Source of the DNA: Clostridium peptidivorans
GTDB taxonomy: Bacteria; Bacillota; Clostridia; Clostridiales; Clostridiaceae
Reading direction: 5' to 3'
NCBI RefSeq assembly: GCF_900205925.1
Contig: NZ_OAOD01000013.1
Span: 1 to 64,000, forward strand
DNA length: 64,000 nt
The notes under the pieces are model-generated. The model saw only the letters and a list, made by a program, of their open reading frames with translations, ran no database searches and was not told the DNA's origin. Of the stretch, positions 19,601 through 27,876 are shown piece by piece. The stretch's first letter is position 1. Every line of letters starts with the position of its first letter. The translations under genes and the position numbers were made by a program.

Positions 19601-20907
19601 GAGTAATTTTTACTAAAGAAATGAAAAAAAAGCATACAATACTTTGTCCACAAATGGCACCAATACATTTTGAATTAGTACAAGAAGCCTTTAATGAGGC
19701 AGGGTATAAATTAGAAATACTTCCATCTGTAGATAGAAGTGCAATAGATGAAGGACTTAAGTATGTAAATAATGATGCTTGTTATCCATCTATAGTAGTA
19801 GTAGGGCAAATAATAGAAGCTTTAAAGTCGGGAAAGTATGATTTAAACAACACTTCAGTTATAATATCTCAAACTGGGGGAGGATGTAGAGCCACAAATT
19901 ATATAGCATTTTTAAGAAGAGCATTAAAGGAAGCAGGCTTTAGTGGGATTCCTGTTATATCTGCAAATGTAGGAGGAATCGAAAAAAATCCAGGATTTAA
20001 AATAAGCTTAAGGCTTGTTAATAAGGGACTTATGGCTCTTATTTATGGGGATTTACTTATGAGAGTACTTTATAAAGTAAGGGCCTATGAAAAAATTCCT
20101 GGCTCTACTAATCAGCTTTTTAGAAAATGGATGGATAGATGCAAGGAAAGTATAAAAAGTGGAAATCATAACGAATTTCAAGATAATATTTGGGGTATAG
20201 TCAGAGAATTTGATAATTTGGAGATAAAGAATATTATAAAACCTAAAGTTGGAGTGGTAGGGGAAATCTTAGTAAAATTTCATCCAACTGCAAACAATGA
20301 AGTGGTAGATATTTTAGAAAAAGAAGGAGCAGAAGTAGTAGTACCTGATTTATTAGACTTCTTTATGTATTGTGCTCATGGTGCCATATATATGTATGAA
20401 GAACTTGCAGGTTCAAAGGTTGCAGCAGTTATTTCAAATTCAGCTATAAAATTTATGGAGTTTTACAGAAAAGAAATGAAAAAGGCACTAGGCTATAGTA
20501 ATAGATTTAATGCCCCACAAAGTATTGAAGTTTTAGCAGAAGGAGCATCTAAAATACTTTCATTAGGAAATCAAACAGGGGAAGGGTGGTTCTTAACTGC
20601 TGAAATGGTAGAGCTTATTGAAAGTGGAGTTAAAAACATAATATGTATGCAGCCGTTTGCTTGTCTTCCGAATCATGTAACAGGAAAAGGAATGATAAAA
20701 GAGCTTAAAAGGATTTATCCAGGTGCAAATATAGCTGCTATAGACTATGACCCTGGTGCCAGTGAAGTAAATCAGTTAAATAGAATAAAACTTATGTTAT
20801 CTGTGGCAAATAAAAATCTTCAATTTGAAAAAAATACAGTACGTAATAGAGAAGAAAAGCAAGATTTTATTCAAGAATACAACGAAGGAGTTCATTTAGG
20901 AATCTAA
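16603..20907 (+). CDS. Giant 2-hydroxyacyl-CoA dehydratase activator-like ATPase (tandem ASKHA + DUF2229/COG3581)
   Basis: Homologous to the ATP-dependent activators (HgdC/BcrAD type) that inject an electron into 2-hydroxyacyl-CoA dehydratases or reductases. Seen: 1434 residues. Activator domain 1 (about 1-265) has [21 protein letters not shown] and Cys-bearing [11 protein letters not shown] and [10 protein letters not shown]. Activator domain 2 (about 320-580) has [31 protein letters not shown] and [10 protein letters not shown]. Then follow a CGKCANNC cluster-like motif near residue 606, a DUF2229 region and a C-terminal dehydratase-like region. In HgdC two protomers bridge one [4Fe-4S] with such cysteines; here both halves are on one chain (inference). 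Start ATG 16603 with GGTGAGAG upstream. It is monocistronic and its substrate is unknown. Confidence 0.88.
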   Translation: MKKVLHLGLDVGSTTVKIAVLDECFNVVYSKYERHFSDIKSTMIKVIKETYKIFSDYPVTIMVTGSGGLAVSKWLNIPFIQEVIACTTTIDKFIPKTDVAIELGGEDAKITFFKGGLDQRMNGTCAGGTGAFIDQMASLLKTDAGGLNELAKNYNVIYPIAARCGVFAKTDVQPLLNEGAAKEDIAASIFQAVVNQTISGLACGKVIKGNVAFLGGPLCFLSELRQRFIETLNLKEEQVVFPENSQIFVAMGAAISSIDDKIISFNELNDRLKVLNEDLNEETKALQPLFLSEEDLLKFKRRHDEHKVKTKDIKEHKGNCFLGIDAGSTTTKVALINEKSELLYSHYGSNEGNPLKSVINILKDLYKKLPKEASIANSTVTGYGEGLIKAALSVDIGEVETIAHYRAADFFLPGVDFILDIGGQDMKCLKIKDGVIDSIMLNEACSSGCGSFIESFANSLNMKVQDFAKEAIVSKKPVDLGSRCTVFMNSKVKQAQKEGATVGDISAGLSYSVIKNALFKVIKVRNTESLGKKPIVQGGTFYNDAVLRAFECVSGREAVRPDISGLMGAFGAAIISRERHEEGHGSTLLPLEKLENFSSNTSMKRCGKCANNCLLTVNNFSDSSKFISGNRCERGIEKETISEDVPNLFEYKYKRLFDYIPLKKEKAIRGSVGIPRVLNMYENYPFWFTLFNELKFRVEISPRSSKNIYELGLETIPSESACYPAKIVHGHIMSLVNRGINFIFYPSIPYEQKEFKEANNHFNCPIVTSYPEVIKNNMDILKEKNIKFINPFLPIDNKKKMFKRLKEELNEFNISNIELERALSLAYEEDRKVKSDIRIKGEEVVKYLNTTDKKGIVLAGRPYHLDPEINHGIPEVITSFGIAVLTEDSVAHLGNVERPLSVVDQWVYHSRLYAAASFVAKEKNLELIQLNSFGCGLDAVTTDQVQEILNSYGKIYTVLKIDEGSNLGAVKIRVRSLMAAMQERDKNQFVPHKIIEPEKRVIFTKEMKKKHTILCPQMAPIHFELVQEAFNEAGYKLEILPSVDRSAIDEGLKYVNNDACYPSIVVVGQIIEALKSGKYDLNNTSVIISQTGGGCRATNYIAFLRRALKEAGFSGIPVISANVGGIEKNPGFKISLRLVNKGLMALIYGDLLMRVLYKVRAYEKIPGSTNQLFRKWMDRCKESIKSGNHNEFQDNIWGIVREFDNLEIKNIIKPKVGVVGEILVKFHPTANNEVVDILEKEGAEVVVPDLLDFFMYCAHGAIYMYEELAGSKVAAVISNSAIKFMEFYRKEMKKALGYSNRFNAPQSIEVLAEGASKILSLGNQTGEGWFLTAEMVELIESGVKNIICMQPFACLPNHVTGKGMIKELKRIYPGANIAAIDYDPGASEVNQLNRIKLMLSVANKNLQFEKNTVRNREEKQDFIQEYNEGVHLGI

Positions 20908-20948
20908 AATATAAATAATAATTAATAGGTTATAAGAAAATTTAACTA

Positions 20949-20980
20949 AAAAGAAGTTCCACCAAAGCGGAACTTCTTTA
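20949..20980. terminator. Bidirectional terminator between the activator gene and gltS1
   Basis: Stem AAAGAAGTTCC/GGAACTTCTTT with an 8-nt loop and A/T flanks; the genes converge on it. Confidence 0.88.
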
Positions 20981-21011
20981 AAAATTATCAAATATAAAAT
21001 GTTAATTAAAT

Positions 21012-22202
21012 TTATTTGAAGAAGTTTACGAATGCAGTGATTATGATTGCATTTGTAAAGTCTATTAAGAATGCACCAACTATAGGTAATACAAAGAATG
21101 CTCTTGGAGCTGGTCCGAATTTTTGAGAAACTGATGTCATGTTAGCTATACCGTTTGGAGTAGCTCCCATACCAAATCCACAGTGTCCAGCAGCGCCAAT
21201 TGCAGCATCATAGTCTTTACCCATGAAGTTAAAGGTAATAAATGTTGCAAATAAAGCCATAAGTATTGTTTGAGAAATTAATATTATAAGCATTGGACCT
21301 GCTATGTCTGCAAGTTCCCATAATTTTAATCCAATTAAAGCCATTGAAAGGAATACATTTAATCCTATATTTCCAATTGCATCTGTACATTTTGAATTAA
21401 TATGCCATTTACCAGTAGATTCACCAACGTTTAATATTATAGCGGCAATTATCATTGAGCTTACATATGAAGGCAATGTAAGTCCAGCTTTTACAAAGAA
21501 TTTTTCAAGTACTGCACCGATACCTATAGAAACTAAAACTATAGCAAAAGTTTTAAATAATTCTTCATAAGTAATTTCTTCTACAACTTCAGTAGTAGCT
21601 GCAGCTTGCTTAATTTCTGTGGAAACAGAAGGTTTTAAACCCTTTCTTTTAATAAGACCTTGACCTATAGGTCCACCGATTATAGAACCCATAACTAGTC
21701 CGAATGTTGCAGCTGCCATTGCAGCAGTAACGGCACCCTGCATACCTTGGCTTTCAAATAAAGCACCAAAGGCAGCACCAGTACCATGTCCACCTGTCAT
21801 AGTTATAGAACCAGCAATTAATCCGAGTTTAGGATCAATTCCAAGAATGTTTGCTAATACAATGCTTAAAGTATCCTGGAATACACAAAGTAATGAAGCA
21901 AGTAACCAGAATATAACAACCTGTAATCCACCTTTTTTAATTAATTCTATACTAGCGCCCATACCTATTGTAGTAAAGAATACCATCATAAAAGGTTTTT
22001 GTAATGTAGTATCCATATCAATCATTAAAAGTCCGTTTTGTCTTAGTATAAGGTTTACAATTGCAAATACAAGTCCACCAATAACTGGTGCAGGTATACA
22101 AAATTTTTCAAGTAAGCTTATTTTAGTTCTAAGCCATCCACCAAAGTAGAAAACAACAACTGCAATAGCGGCAGTTTGCATCATGTCTAATTTTAACTGC
22201 AT
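21012..22202 (-). CDS. gltS: Sodium/glutamate symporter GltS, tandem copy 1
   Basis: Secondary carrier of the ESS family importing glutamate with Na+. Seen: 396 residues, about ten to eleven membrane segments, the paired re-entrant-loop motifs GGHGTGAAFG and GHCGFGMGATP typical of GltS, and the family start LKLDMMQTAAIAVVVFYFGG. Start choice: a GTG 12 nt upstream (22214) overlaps the ribosome site AGGTGG, so ATG at 22202 is preferred. It is the most downstream of five tandem paralogs and the most distinct in sequence from copies 2 and 4. It has its own leader and a candidate promoter. Glutamate as substrate is inferred from the family. Confidence 0.93.
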   Translation of the reverse strand: MQLKLDMMQTAAIAVVVFYFGGWLRTKISLLEKFCIPAPVIGGLVFAIVNLILRQNGLLMIDMDTTLQKPFMMVFFTTIGMGASIELIKKGGLQVVIFWLLASLLCVFQDTLSIVLANILGIDPKLGLIAGSITMTGGHGTGAAFGALFESQGMQGAVTAAMAAATFGLVMGSIIGGPIGQGLIKRKGLKPSVSTEIKQAAATTEVVEEITYEELFKTFAIVLVSIGIGAVLEKFFVKAGLTLPSYVSSMIIAAIILNVGESTGKWHINSKCTDAIGNIGLNVFLSMALIGLKLWELADIAGPMLIILISQTILMALFATFITFNFMGKDYDAAIGAAGHCGFGMGATPNGIANMTSVSQKFGPAPRAFFVLPIVGAFLIDFTNAIIITAFVNFFK

Positions 22203-22720
22203 TAAAAATACCACCTTTCTTAATAAATTAATTCATAGATTGTTAAAATTTTAATTATATAAAAATAATATAAAGTTCAAAAATTAAGTATATATCCGGT
22301 ATCCTTAAGGAACAATTAATATACTAGCATAAATATTTTCATAATTCAACATTTTTTTATAAATAATTTTAATAATGCAATATTTTTCAGAAAAACTTAA
22401 GAGATTTTAAGTTAAAATGTCGATAAAAAGGGGTCTATAAACAATAAATAAGCATTAATTTATATGGGATTTTGCATTAGTGTAAAGTGATTGTTAAACA
22501 AGTAACTTGTTTAAGTTAGGAGTAGTTTAAGTAAGTTAATTTTAGTTTAAATAGTCATCTATAAGTATAACTGACGACTTATAAAGCATAGAAAAGTTTT
22601 AACTAATTGAAAATGAAGGAATTGATTGGTGTGTGGTCATATTATAAAATATATTAAGAATAGGGAAGATTTTAATTGGGGTTATAGATAAGATTATTAT
22701 ATAAAGAATTATTAAATAAA
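22203..22720. other. Intergenic spacer between gltS1 and gltS2
   Basis: About 520 bp of AT-rich sequence. Apart from the gltS1 promoter candidate and the gltS2 terminator at its far edge, I see no gene, RNA or repeat that can be supported. Confidence 0.5.
22254..22281 (-). promoter_or_regulatory. Candidate sigma-A promoter for gltS1
   Basis: On the minus strand TTGAAC or TTTGAA (22275-22281) lies 15-16 bp before TATAAT (22254-22259), about 50 nt upstream of the start. Confidence 0.4.
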
Positions 22721-22752
22721 AAAGCATTGAGGAACTTGTCCATCAATGCCTT
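22721..22752 (-). terminator. Terminator of gltS2
   Basis: Stem GCATTGA/TCAATGC (22724-22730 with 22743-22749), loop GGAACTTGTCCA, T tract on the minus strand. The same loop is found in the gltS4 terminator. Confidence 0.85.
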
Positions 22753-22768
22753 TTATTATGTTAAAATA

Positions 22769-23962
22769 TTATTTTCCAAATATATTTACAAATGTAGTTA
22801 TAATTAATGAATTAGCAAAGTCTATTAAGAATGCACCAACTATAGGTAATACGAAGAATGCTCTTGGAGCTGCTCCGAATCTTTCTACAACGGATCTCAT
22901 GTTAGCCATAGCAACAGGAGTAGCTCCCATACCAAATCCGCAGTGTCCAGCAGACATTACAGCAGCATCGTAGTCTTTACCAGTTAAGTTGAATGTAATA
23001 AATGTTGCGAAGCAGAACATCATAACTGTCTGAACTACTAATATTACAAGCATTGGGCCAGCTACATCAGCAAGTTCCCAAAGTTTTAAGCTTATTAAAG
23101 CCATTGATAAGAATACGTTAAGACCAATTGAACCTATTGTATCCATGCATTTTTGATTAACTTTTAATTTTCCAGTACTCTCACCAACGTTTAATATAAT
23201 TGCAGCAATAATCATTGAGTTAACGTAGGATGGAAGAGTAAGTCCCATACCTTTGAAGAATTTTTCAAGTATAGCTCCTATACCTATAGCTACTAATACA
23301 ATAGTGAAGGATTTAAATAATTCTTCGTAGCTTATAACTTCTTCTACAGCTGAAGTAGCTGCAGCATCATTGGCATGAGTTTGAACGCTTGATTTAAGAT
23401 TTCTCTTTTCAATTAAACGCTTTGCAACTGGTCCACCAATTAATGAACCAAATACAAGACCCCAAGTAGCAGCAGCCATTGCAGCTGTCATCGCACCTTT
23501 AAGTCCCATTTCTTCAAACATTGGAGCAAATGCAGCACCAGTACCATGTCCACCTGTCATTGTAGCAGAACCAGCTATGATTCCAAGTAGTGGATTGGCT
23601 CCCATTGCATTAGCAATAGCTACTCCCACTCCATCTTGAAGTGCAGCTAATGCAGCAGCACAAAGCCAGAAAATAAGAACCTGAATTCCGCCTTTTTTGA
23701 TAAGATCTATACTAGCAGTAAAACCTATAGTTGTAAAGAATACCATCATAAATGGTGTTTGAAGAGTTGTATCCATGCTAAGAGTAAGTATTCCGTTTAC
23801 TTTTAATAAAGTGTTTACAAGAGCAAATACTATACCGCCTACAACAGGTCCAGGTATACAAAACTTTTGAAGAACTGGGAATTTACTTTTTATCCATTCT
23901 CCAAGATAGTACATTACCACTGCCACAGCTGCGGTTTGCATCATGTCTAATTTAAATTCCAT
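22769..23962 (-). CDS. gltS: Sodium/glutamate symporter GltS, tandem copy 2
   Basis: ESS-family Na+/glutamate carrier, 397 residues, with MTGGHGTGAAFAP and GHCGFGMGATPVAM re-entrant motifs and the FCIPGPVVGG start of the first core. It is very close to copy 4 throughout, including the cytoplasmic loop KSSVQTHANDAAA, so the two are recent duplicates. Start ATG at 23962 has a GGTGG site. It has its own promoter (24038-24065) and terminator. A 59-bp stretch (23421-23479) is identical to copy 3 although the two differ clearly elsewhere, which points to gene conversion. Confidence 0.94.
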   Translation of the reverse strand: MEFKLDMMQTAAVAVVMYYLGEWIKSKFPVLQKFCIPGPVVGGIVFALVNTLLKVNGILTLSMDTTLQTPFMMVFFTTIGFTASIDLIKKGGIQVLIFWLCAAALAALQDGVGVAIANAMGANPLLGIIAGSATMTGGHGTGAAFAPMFEEMGLKGAMTAAMAAATWGLVFGSLIGGPVAKRLIEKRNLKSSVQTHANDAAATSAVEEVISYEELFKSFTIVLVAIGIGAILEKFFKGMGLTLPSYVNSMIIAAIILNVGESTGKLKVNQKCMDTIGSIGLNVFLSMALISLKLWELADVAGPMLVILVVQTVMMFCFATFITFNLTGKDYDAAVMSAGHCGFGMGATPVAMANMRSVVERFGAAPRAFFVLPIVGAFLIDFANSLIITTFVNIFGK

Positions 23963-24037
23963 AATAAGTCCACCTTTCTTATAAAAAATTTAATTAAATT
24001 TGTAAAATATGAAAACGATATATTGGGTACACATATT

Positions 24038-24065
24038 ATTATACATAATACGATAAAAAAATCAA
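24038..24065 (-). promoter_or_regulatory. Promoter of gltS2
   Basis: Minus-strand TTGATT (24060-24065), 16-bp spacer, TATAAT (24038-24043), conserved in position and sequence with the gltS4 promoter. Just downstream lies TGAAAACGATAT (24010-24021 on the plus strand), a partial match to the CcpA cre consensus; the gltS4 leader has the related TGAAAACGTTAA. Confidence 0.7.
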
Positions 24066-24571
24066 TCTAAAAAATTAAAAAAATGAATAAAAAATCAAAA
24101 AAAATTCATTTATCAAATAAAATTGAATAATATTTATCTTCTTGAATAAATATTCTTTAATTTTTAACAAAAAGTTTATAAAATTATAAATATAGTAGAA
24201 ATAATGTAAATAAATTGAAAATTACTATGCAAATACGGATTTAAGTTTGTCGTAAAATGGGGTTAGTATAATTATATAAAAACAACAATGAAACGTCCTA
24301 ATATAAGTGGTTACAAGATGAATTATTAAGCAATAAAATGCATTAAAATACTATATTTTAATATATTTAAATATAATGATAAAATTAATGCATAGAGTAT
24401 TATAAATATTTACAAAAGTATTAATTAATTATGAATAAGCTTACTTGATAATTAGTTAAAATAAAAAAATAATAGATGTTGATATTGGTTGTATTATCAT
24501 AAATATGAAATAGGACGTATGCAATATTTCATTAGCATATAAATTTTGAGAAAAGAGAGGGGAGGCCAATA
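24066..24571. other. Intergenic spacer upstream of gltS2
   Basis: About 500 bp of extremely AT-rich sequence with no supportable gene except the seven-codon frame at its end. Confidence 0.5.
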
Positions 24572-24595
24572 ATGATTAAAAAAATAAAAAAATAG
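24572..24595 (+). other. Seven-codon ORF with a strong ribosome site and a hairpin behind it
   Basis: GAGAGGGGAGG is followed after 6 nt by an ATG that opens a 7-codon frame (Met-Ile and five Lys/Ile residues) ending in TAG inside the left arm of the 24593-24651 hairpin. It lies opposite to the gltS genes. It may be a tiny peptide, an attenuation leader or a gene remnant. No clear promoter is visible. Confidence 0.3.
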
Positions 24596-24651
24596 TCGCT
24601 GATTTCTAATTGATATTAAGTTATTTAATGTCAATTAGAAATTAGCGACTA
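24593..24651. terminator. Long hairpin downstream of gltS3
   Basis: Arms AGTCGCTgATTTCTAATTGA and TCAATTAGAAATtAGCGACT, with a single mismatch and a loop of about 15-20 nt. It serves as the gltS3 terminator on the minus strand and could end the small plus-strand ORF. The AGTCGCTAAT motif recurs at 33573 and 56455. Confidence 0.7.
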
Positions 24652-24661
24652 AAATAAGTTT

Positions 24662-25852
24662 TTATTTAGCAAAGATATTTGTAAAGGTTGTTATTATAAG
24701 AGCGTTTGCAAAGTCTATTAAAAATGCACCAACTATAGGTAAGACGAAAAATGCTCTTGGAGCTGGTCCGAATCTGTCTACAACGGATTTCATGTTCGCC
24801 ATAGCAACAGGAGTTGCTCCCATGCCGAACCCACAGTGTCCTGCGGACATTACGGCGGCATCAAAATCTCTGCCTGTGAAATTAAATGTAATATACATTG
24901 CAAATAAACCTGTAATTATTGTTTGACCTATAAGTATTATTACCATAGGACCTGCCAGCTCTGCAAGTTCCCAAAGCTTTAATCCTATGAGAGCCATAGA
25001 TAAAAATACATTAAGTCCTATATTGCCCAATATATCCATACATTTGCTATTTACAGACCATTTACCTGAAAGTTCTCCAGTGTTTAATATTATTGCTGCA
25101 ATTATCATTGAGTTAACGTAGGAAGGTAAAGTTAATCCTAAGTTTTTAAAGAATTTTTCAAGTACTGCGCCTATAGCTATAGCAATAAGAAGAAGGGCAA
25201 GAGATCTAAATAATTCTTCATATGTAACTCTTTCTTCTATTTCATTTACTACACTGCCTTTTGGCTTTTCTTCTTTATTTGGTTGGAGTTTTTTTCTTTC
25301 TATTAATGATTTTGCAACTGGTCCACCAATTAATGAACCAAATACAAGACCCCAAGTAGCAGCAGCCATGGCAGCAGTCATCGCACCTTTAAGTCCCATA
25401 CTTTCATATAATGGAGCAAAGGCGGCTCCGGTTCCGTGTCCTCCTGTCATTGTAACTGAACCACATATAAGTCCCAGTAGGGGGCTAACGTTTAAAATTC
25501 CTGCAAGTGCCACGCCTAGGGCATCTTGTAATGCAGCAAGACCAGCAGCACATGCCCAAAATATGAGAACTTGAATTCCACCTTTTTTTATGAGTTCTAA
25601 ACTAGCTGTAAATCCTATGGAAGTAAAAAATACCATCATGAATGGGCTTTGGAGAGTTGTATCTAAGTCGATTTTTAGAATATTACTAAGTCTTAATATT
25701 AAATTTAATATAGAAAAAACAAGTCCTCCAACAACAGGTGCTGGAATACAAAATTTATAAAGTATTGTAAATTTAGTTCTTAACCATTCTCCAAAGTAGT
25801 ATATTACTACGGCTAATGCAGTGGTTTGCATCATGTCTAGTTTGATTTCCAT
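24662..25852 (-). CDS. gltS: Sodium/glutamate symporter GltS, tandem copy 3
   Basis: ESS-family carrier, 396 residues, same fold and motifs as its neighbours (FCIPAPVVGG, MTGGHGTGAAFAP, GHCGFGMGATPVAM). The cytoplasmic loop after LIERKKLQPN differs from the other copies (KEEKPKGSVVNEIEERVTYEEL). Start ATG at 25852 with GAAAGGATG upstream. The upstream gap is only 155 bp and contains the gltS4 terminator, so this copy may depend partly on read-through; no clear promoter is visible. The stretch 25311-25369 is identical to copy 2. Confidence 0.93.
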   Translation of the reverse strand: MEIKLDMMQTTALAVVIYYFGEWLRTKFTILYKFCIPAPVVGGLVFSILNLILRLSNILKIDLDTTLQSPFMMVFFTSIGFTASLELIKKGGIQVLIFWACAAGLAALQDALGVALAGILNVSPLLGLICGSVTMTGGHGTGAAFAPLYESMGLKGAMTAAMAAATWGLVFGSLIGGPVAKSLIERKKLQPNKEEKPKGSVVNEIEERVTYEELFRSLALLLIAIAIGAVLEKFFKNLGLTLPSYVNSMIIAAIILNTGELSGKWSVNSKCMDILGNIGLNVFLSMALIGLKLWELAELAGPMVIILIGQTIITGLFAMYITFNFTGRDFDAAVMSAGHCGFGMGATPVAMANMKSVVDRFGPAPRAFFVLPIVGAFLIDFANALIITTFTNIFAK

Positions 25853-25956
25853 ATATCTTCATCCTTTCTTGATATTTTAAATAGATATCTATCTAAAATC
25901 TTTCCCAAGGAATTAAGATATTATGCATTTTTACAATTTAATAAAGCTTATAAAAT

Positions 25957-25994
25957 AAAAAAAGCACTGAGGAACTTGTCCATCAGTACTTTTT
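25957..25994 (-). terminator. Terminator of gltS4
   Basis: Stem GCACTGA/TCAGTAC (25964-25970 with 25983-25989) with the same loop GGAACTTGTCCA as the gltS2 terminator. The stem carries a compensated change, and T runs flank both sides. Confidence 0.85.
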
Positions 25995-26007
25995 TTATTT
26001 AAAAATA

Positions 26008-27201
26008 TTATTTTCCGAATACATTTGCAAAAGTAGTTATAATTAATGCATTAGCAAAGTCTATTAAGAATGCACCAACTATAGGTAATACGAAGAATGC
26101 TCTTGGAGCTGGTCCGAATCTTTCTACAACGGATCTCATGTTAGCCATAGCAACAGGAGTAGCTCCCATACCAAATCCGCAGTGTCCTGCAGCTATTACA
26201 GTTGCATCATAGTCTTTACCAGTTAAGTTGAATGTAACATAAGTTGCAAATATGAACATCATTACTGTTTGTACTACTAATATTACAAGCATTGGGCCAG
26301 CTACATCAGCAAGTTCCCAAAGTTTTAAGCTTATTAAAGCCATTGATAAGAATGCGTTAAGACCAATTGAACCTATTGTATCCATGCATTTTTGATTAAC
26401 TTTTAATTTTCCAGTAGCTTCACCAACGTTTAATATAATTGCAGCAATAATCATTGAGTTAACGTAGGATGGAAGGGTAACTCCCATACCTTTAAAGAAC
26501 TTTTCAAGTACAGCTCCCACACCTATAGCTACTAATACTATAGTGAAGGATTTAAATAATTCTTCATAGCTTAAAACTTCGTCAACAGCTGTACTAGCTG
26601 CAGCATCATTAGCATGAGTTTGAACGCTTGATTTAAGATTTCTCTTTTCAATTAAACGTTTTGCAACTGGTCCACCAATTAATGAGCCAAACACAAGACC
26701 CCAAGTAGCAGCAGCCATTGCAGCTGTCATTGCACCTTTAAGTCCCATTTGTTCAAACATTGGAGCAAATGCAGCACCAGTACCATGTCCACCTGTCATT
26801 GTAGCAGAACCAGCTATAATTCCAAGTAATGGATTAGCTCCCATTGCTTTAGCGATAGCAACTCCTACCCCATTTTGAAGTGCAGCTAATGCAGCAGCAC
26901 AAAGCCAGAATATGATAACTTGAATTCCACCTTTTTTGATAAGATCTAAACTAGCAGTAAAACCTATAGTAGTAAAGAATACCATCATAAATGGACTTTG
27001 AAGAGTTGTATCCATATTTAGTTTAAGTATTCCGTTCATTCTTAGAACAGTGTTTACAAGAGCAAATACTATACCGCCTACAACAGGTCCAGGTATACAA
27101 AACTTTTGAAGAACTGGAAGTTTACCTTTTATCCATTCTCCAAGGTAGTACATTACCACTGCCACAGCTGTGGTTTGCATCATGTCTAATTTAAATTCCA
27201 T
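26008..27201 (-). CDS. gltS: Sodium/glutamate symporter GltS, tandem copy 4
   Basis: ESS-family Na+/glutamate carrier, 397 residues, near-duplicate of copy 2: same start FKLDMMQT.AVAVVMYYLGE, same loop KSSVQTHANDAAA, and conserved promoter and terminator. Visible differences include LKLNMDTTLQSPF for LTLSMDTTLQTPF and DYDATVIAAGHC for DYDAAVMSAGHC, the latter next to the re-entrant loop. Start ATG at 27201 with a GGTGG site. It may differ from copy 2 in affinity or expression, which sequence alone cannot show. Confidence 0.94.
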   Translation of the reverse strand: MEFKLDMMQTTAVAVVMYYLGEWIKGKLPVLQKFCIPGPVVGGIVFALVNTVLRMNGILKLNMDTTLQSPFMMVFFTTIGFTASLDLIKKGGIQVIIFWLCAAALAALQNGVGVAIAKAMGANPLLGIIAGSATMTGGHGTGAAFAPMFEQMGLKGAMTAAMAAATWGLVFGSLIGGPVAKRLIEKRNLKSSVQTHANDAAASTAVDEVLSYEELFKSFTIVLVAIGVGAVLEKFFKGMGVTLPSYVNSMIIAAIILNVGEATGKLKVNQKCMDTIGSIGLNAFLSMALISLKLWELADVAGPMLVILVVQTVMMFIFATYVTFNLTGKDYDATVIAAGHCGFGMGATPVAMANMRSVVERFGPAPRAFFVLPIVGAFLIDFANALIITTFANVFGK

Positions 27202-27289
27202 AATAAGTCCACCTTCCTTTAATATAAATTTAATAAAAAAATAAGTTTAATAGCTTGTACTGAAAACGTTAATCATCAGTACAATTATT

Positions 27290-27317
27290 ATTATACATAT
27301 AATAATAAAAAAAGCAA
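27290..27317 (-). promoter_or_regulatory. Promoter of gltS4
   Basis: Minus-strand TTGCTT (27312-27317), 16-bp spacer, TATAAT (27290-27295), aligned base for base with the gltS2 promoter and followed by the cre-like TGAAAACGTTAA (27261-27272). Confidence 0.7.
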
Positions 27318-27466
27318 TCAAAAAAATGAAAAAAATGAAATTTCATTTCGAAATATTTCATTTGTCAGTTAAAAATGAATAATATAAGATTAAATTTATA
27401 ATAATACAAAAAATTATTAAAAAATTAATAATTATATTATATTAGTTTCAAAAAAATATATAAAAA

Positions 27467-27586
27467 TTGACTATATTGGGCGAAATAAGTCAAGTAAATA
27501 TAATCATATTAAATAAAGTTAGCACTATTCTTAGCAGGGGAGCAGAGCTAGGCATCACTGTTATAGGCTCTATAAGCGATATGTGA
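27467..27586 (+). pseudogene. Possible gene remnant between gltS4 and gltS5
   Basis: A block at about 27530-27586 is clearly less AT-rich than its surroundings and translates in frame with a TTG at 27467 to 39 residues containing NKVSTILSRGAELGITVIG. The codons used (AGG GGA GCA GAG CTA GGC ATC) differ from neighbouring spacer DNA. There is no ribosome site. I do not recognise the protein; it may be a decayed gene end or chance. Confidence 0.25.
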
Positions 27587-27810
27587 CTTTTAAATAAATA
27601 AACTGATTGGATTGGATTTAAAAAATATATAAAAAATATGTATATATATTTATATCTAATTCAAAAATTAATGGTAATGTGAATAAAATGTTAATTTTAA
27701 CGGAATAAAATCTAATAAATTCCATATTATTACTAAAAATTCAATTTAATAATATTTGCGCAAAAAATAATATATGAAATATTTTTATTGTCGAAATTCA
27801 AAAAAATATA

Positions 27811-27841
27811 AAAAAATACCAGTATATAAATATACTGGTAT
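27811..27841 (-). terminator. Terminator of gltS5
   Basis: Perfect 10-bp stem TACCAGTATA/TATACTGGTA, loop TAAA, with a T6 tract on the minus strand. Confidence 0.88.
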
Positions 27842-27876
27842 AAGGAATGGACTTATTTATATCTATTTATATATAA

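Larger units (their letters stand above)
27202..27810. other. Intergenic spacer between gltS5 and gltS4
   Basis: About 610 bp holding the gltS4 promoter and the possible remnant at 27467-27586; otherwise I see only AT-rich sequence. Confidence 0.5.
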
